A stretch of DNA of 5,940 nt, taken from contig CAAEDZ010000363.1 of assembly GCA_900754775.1 (NCBI GenBank), forward strand, positions 1 through 5,940, read 5' to 3'. The notes beneath the pieces were generated by a model, which was not told where the DNA came from, ran no database searches, and worked only from the letters and a program-made list of their open reading frames with translations. The position numbers and the translations under genes are program-made. Source of the DNA: Clostridia bacterium (GTDB taxonomy: Bacteria; Bacillota_A; Clostridia; Christensenellales; Aristaeellaceae). Shown piece after piece: positions 5,499 through 5,940 of this stretch (position 1 is the first letter of the stretch; each line of letters opens with the position of its first letter).

Positions 5499-5546
5499 GC
5501 CGCGCCCCGCCCCATCGTGGCGGCGGGCGCGGCGCTTTTGCGTTTT
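5499..5546 (+). terminator. Strong Rho-independent terminator after the aminopeptidase
   Basis: GCCGCGCCC (5499-5507) pairs with GGGCGCGGC (5525-5533). After a single bulged C, GCC (5509-5511) pairs with GGC (5522-5524). GCTTTTGCGTTTT follows. It starts 16 bases after the aminopeptidase stop codon. Confidence 0.75.
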
Positions 5547-5592
5547 GGCGCGCGCGGAGGGCGGGTCTGTTTCGCGGCCGGAGGCGCATAAA

Positions 5593-5612
5593 GTCCCCTG
5601 ACAGGAGGGGAC
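5593..5612 (+). promoter_or_regulatory. Hairpin across the ribosome binding site of the right-edge frame
   Basis: GTCCCCT (5593-5599) pairs perfectly with AGGGGAC (5606-5612) around the loop GACAGG. The Shine-Dalgarno sequence AGGAGG (5603-5608) lies half in the loop and half in the 3' arm, five to nine bases before the ATG at 5617. On the opposite strand the same hairpin is followed by TTTAT and could be a weak terminator for a gene coming from the right. Confidence 0.5.
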
Positions 5613-5616
5613 GCGC

Positions 5617-5940
5617 ATGCAGACGCAGACCACGAAGCTCATCATCCACACCGGCGCGGCGCCAGTCGCGGCCCCGGGAGCGCCCCGGCGCGCCGGGCAG
5701 AAAAGGGCGCGCGCCTCCCGGGTCCAGGCGGGCGAAGTCATCGTCTGGGGCGTTGGCGGGGCGGACGCGGAACGGCCCGGCGGGGATATACAGACCAAAG
5801 TCTCGAACAAAAAGGCCCGGCGTGGCGTCAGCGAGCGGCTTTGGCGCGGACGGCGCGCCCGGATGGCAGGCGATGGCGGCGAAGGGGCGATGCGCGGCGG
5901 CTGCGGGGAGCGCGTCCCGCGCGTCCTCTTTGGGCAGGGC
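5617..5940 (+). CDS. Unrecognised partial protein at right edge
   Basis: Open for 108 codons to the window end, beginning MQTQTTKLIIHTGAAP. The ATG has AGGAGG (5603-5608) at a good distance. Nearly every codon in the first forty ends in G or C, as in the neighbouring genes. The antisense frame over the start would have T-rich third positions, unlike any gene here, so coding on the plus strand is favoured. Further in, the protein becomes rich in R and G (SERLWRGRRARMAGDGGEG), which is also what the shadow of an antisense gene looks like. A minus-strand frame in register is open from the right edge to 5311 but would overlap the aminopeptidase end by about 170 bases. I recognise no domain, signal peptide or membrane helix. 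If this frame is false, 5547-5940 holds only the hairpin described separately. Confidence 0.35.
   Translation, partial: MQTQTTKLIIHTGAAPVAAPGAPRRAGQKRARASRVQAGEVIVWGVGGADAERPGGDIQTKVSNKKARRGVSERLWRGRRARMAGDGGEGAMRGGCGERVPRVLFGQG

Noticed and set aside
4415..5515. Minus-strand open frame of 366 codons opposite the aminopeptidase
   Set aside because: The plus-strand frame contains all M29 metal ligands; the antisense frame has no family features.
5295..5810. Minus-strand frame of 171 codons at the right end
   Set aside because: It runs through the strong terminator and into the aminopeptidase 3' end, with Arg/Pro-rich composition and no recognisable domain.

Overview
The window comes from a GC-rich, spore-forming member of the Firmicutes, most likely class Clostridia. 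Three things support this: a partial protein with SPOCS (DUF3794) spore domains, sigma-A-type promoters with extended -10 boxes, and strong AGGAGG-type ribosome binding sites. Third codon positions are almost all G or C, while the promoter regions are AT-rich islands. The Ala/Thr/Pro/Glu-rich tails on the exported CAP protein and on SecG recall uncultured gut Clostridia such as Christensenellales or Oscillospirales relatives. That placement is an impression, not a computed result.

Layout from left to right. On the minus strand lies a SPOCS-domain protein (1-1049, its C-terminus running off the left edge). Upstream of it on the same strand is a uridine-kinase-like P-loop protein carrying an extra uncharacterised N-terminal domain (1172-2218). 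Between them sits a terminator-like hairpin whose 3' arm is also the Shine-Dalgarno sequence of the SPOCS gene. An AT-rich divergent control region (2219-2369) holds a perfect match to the CcpA cre consensus and a strong sigma-A promoter. It drives an exported CAP/SCP-domain protein on the plus strand (2370-3209). That gene runs tail to tail, two bases apart, into a short ComEA-like DNA-binding protein on the minus strand (3212-3553).

A second divergent control region (3554-3760) has a promoter for comEA leftward and a strong promoter for secG rightward. SecG (3761-4303) carries an unusual acidic extension of about 100 residues. A terminator follows, then an M29-family metallo-aminopeptidase (4367-5482) with its own strong terminator. 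At the right edge an unrecognised reading frame with a strong ribosome binding site (5617-5940) runs out of the window.

The genes do not form one pathway. They are a mix of housekeeping functions (protein export, peptide turnover, nucleoside-kinase-like), sporulation, DNA uptake and a secreted protein, with frequent strand switches. I see no mobile element, CRISPR array, RNA gene or defence system. The most unusual points are the hairpins placed over or just before three translation starts, the SecG tail, the two-domain kinase-like protein and the cre site between the divergent genes.
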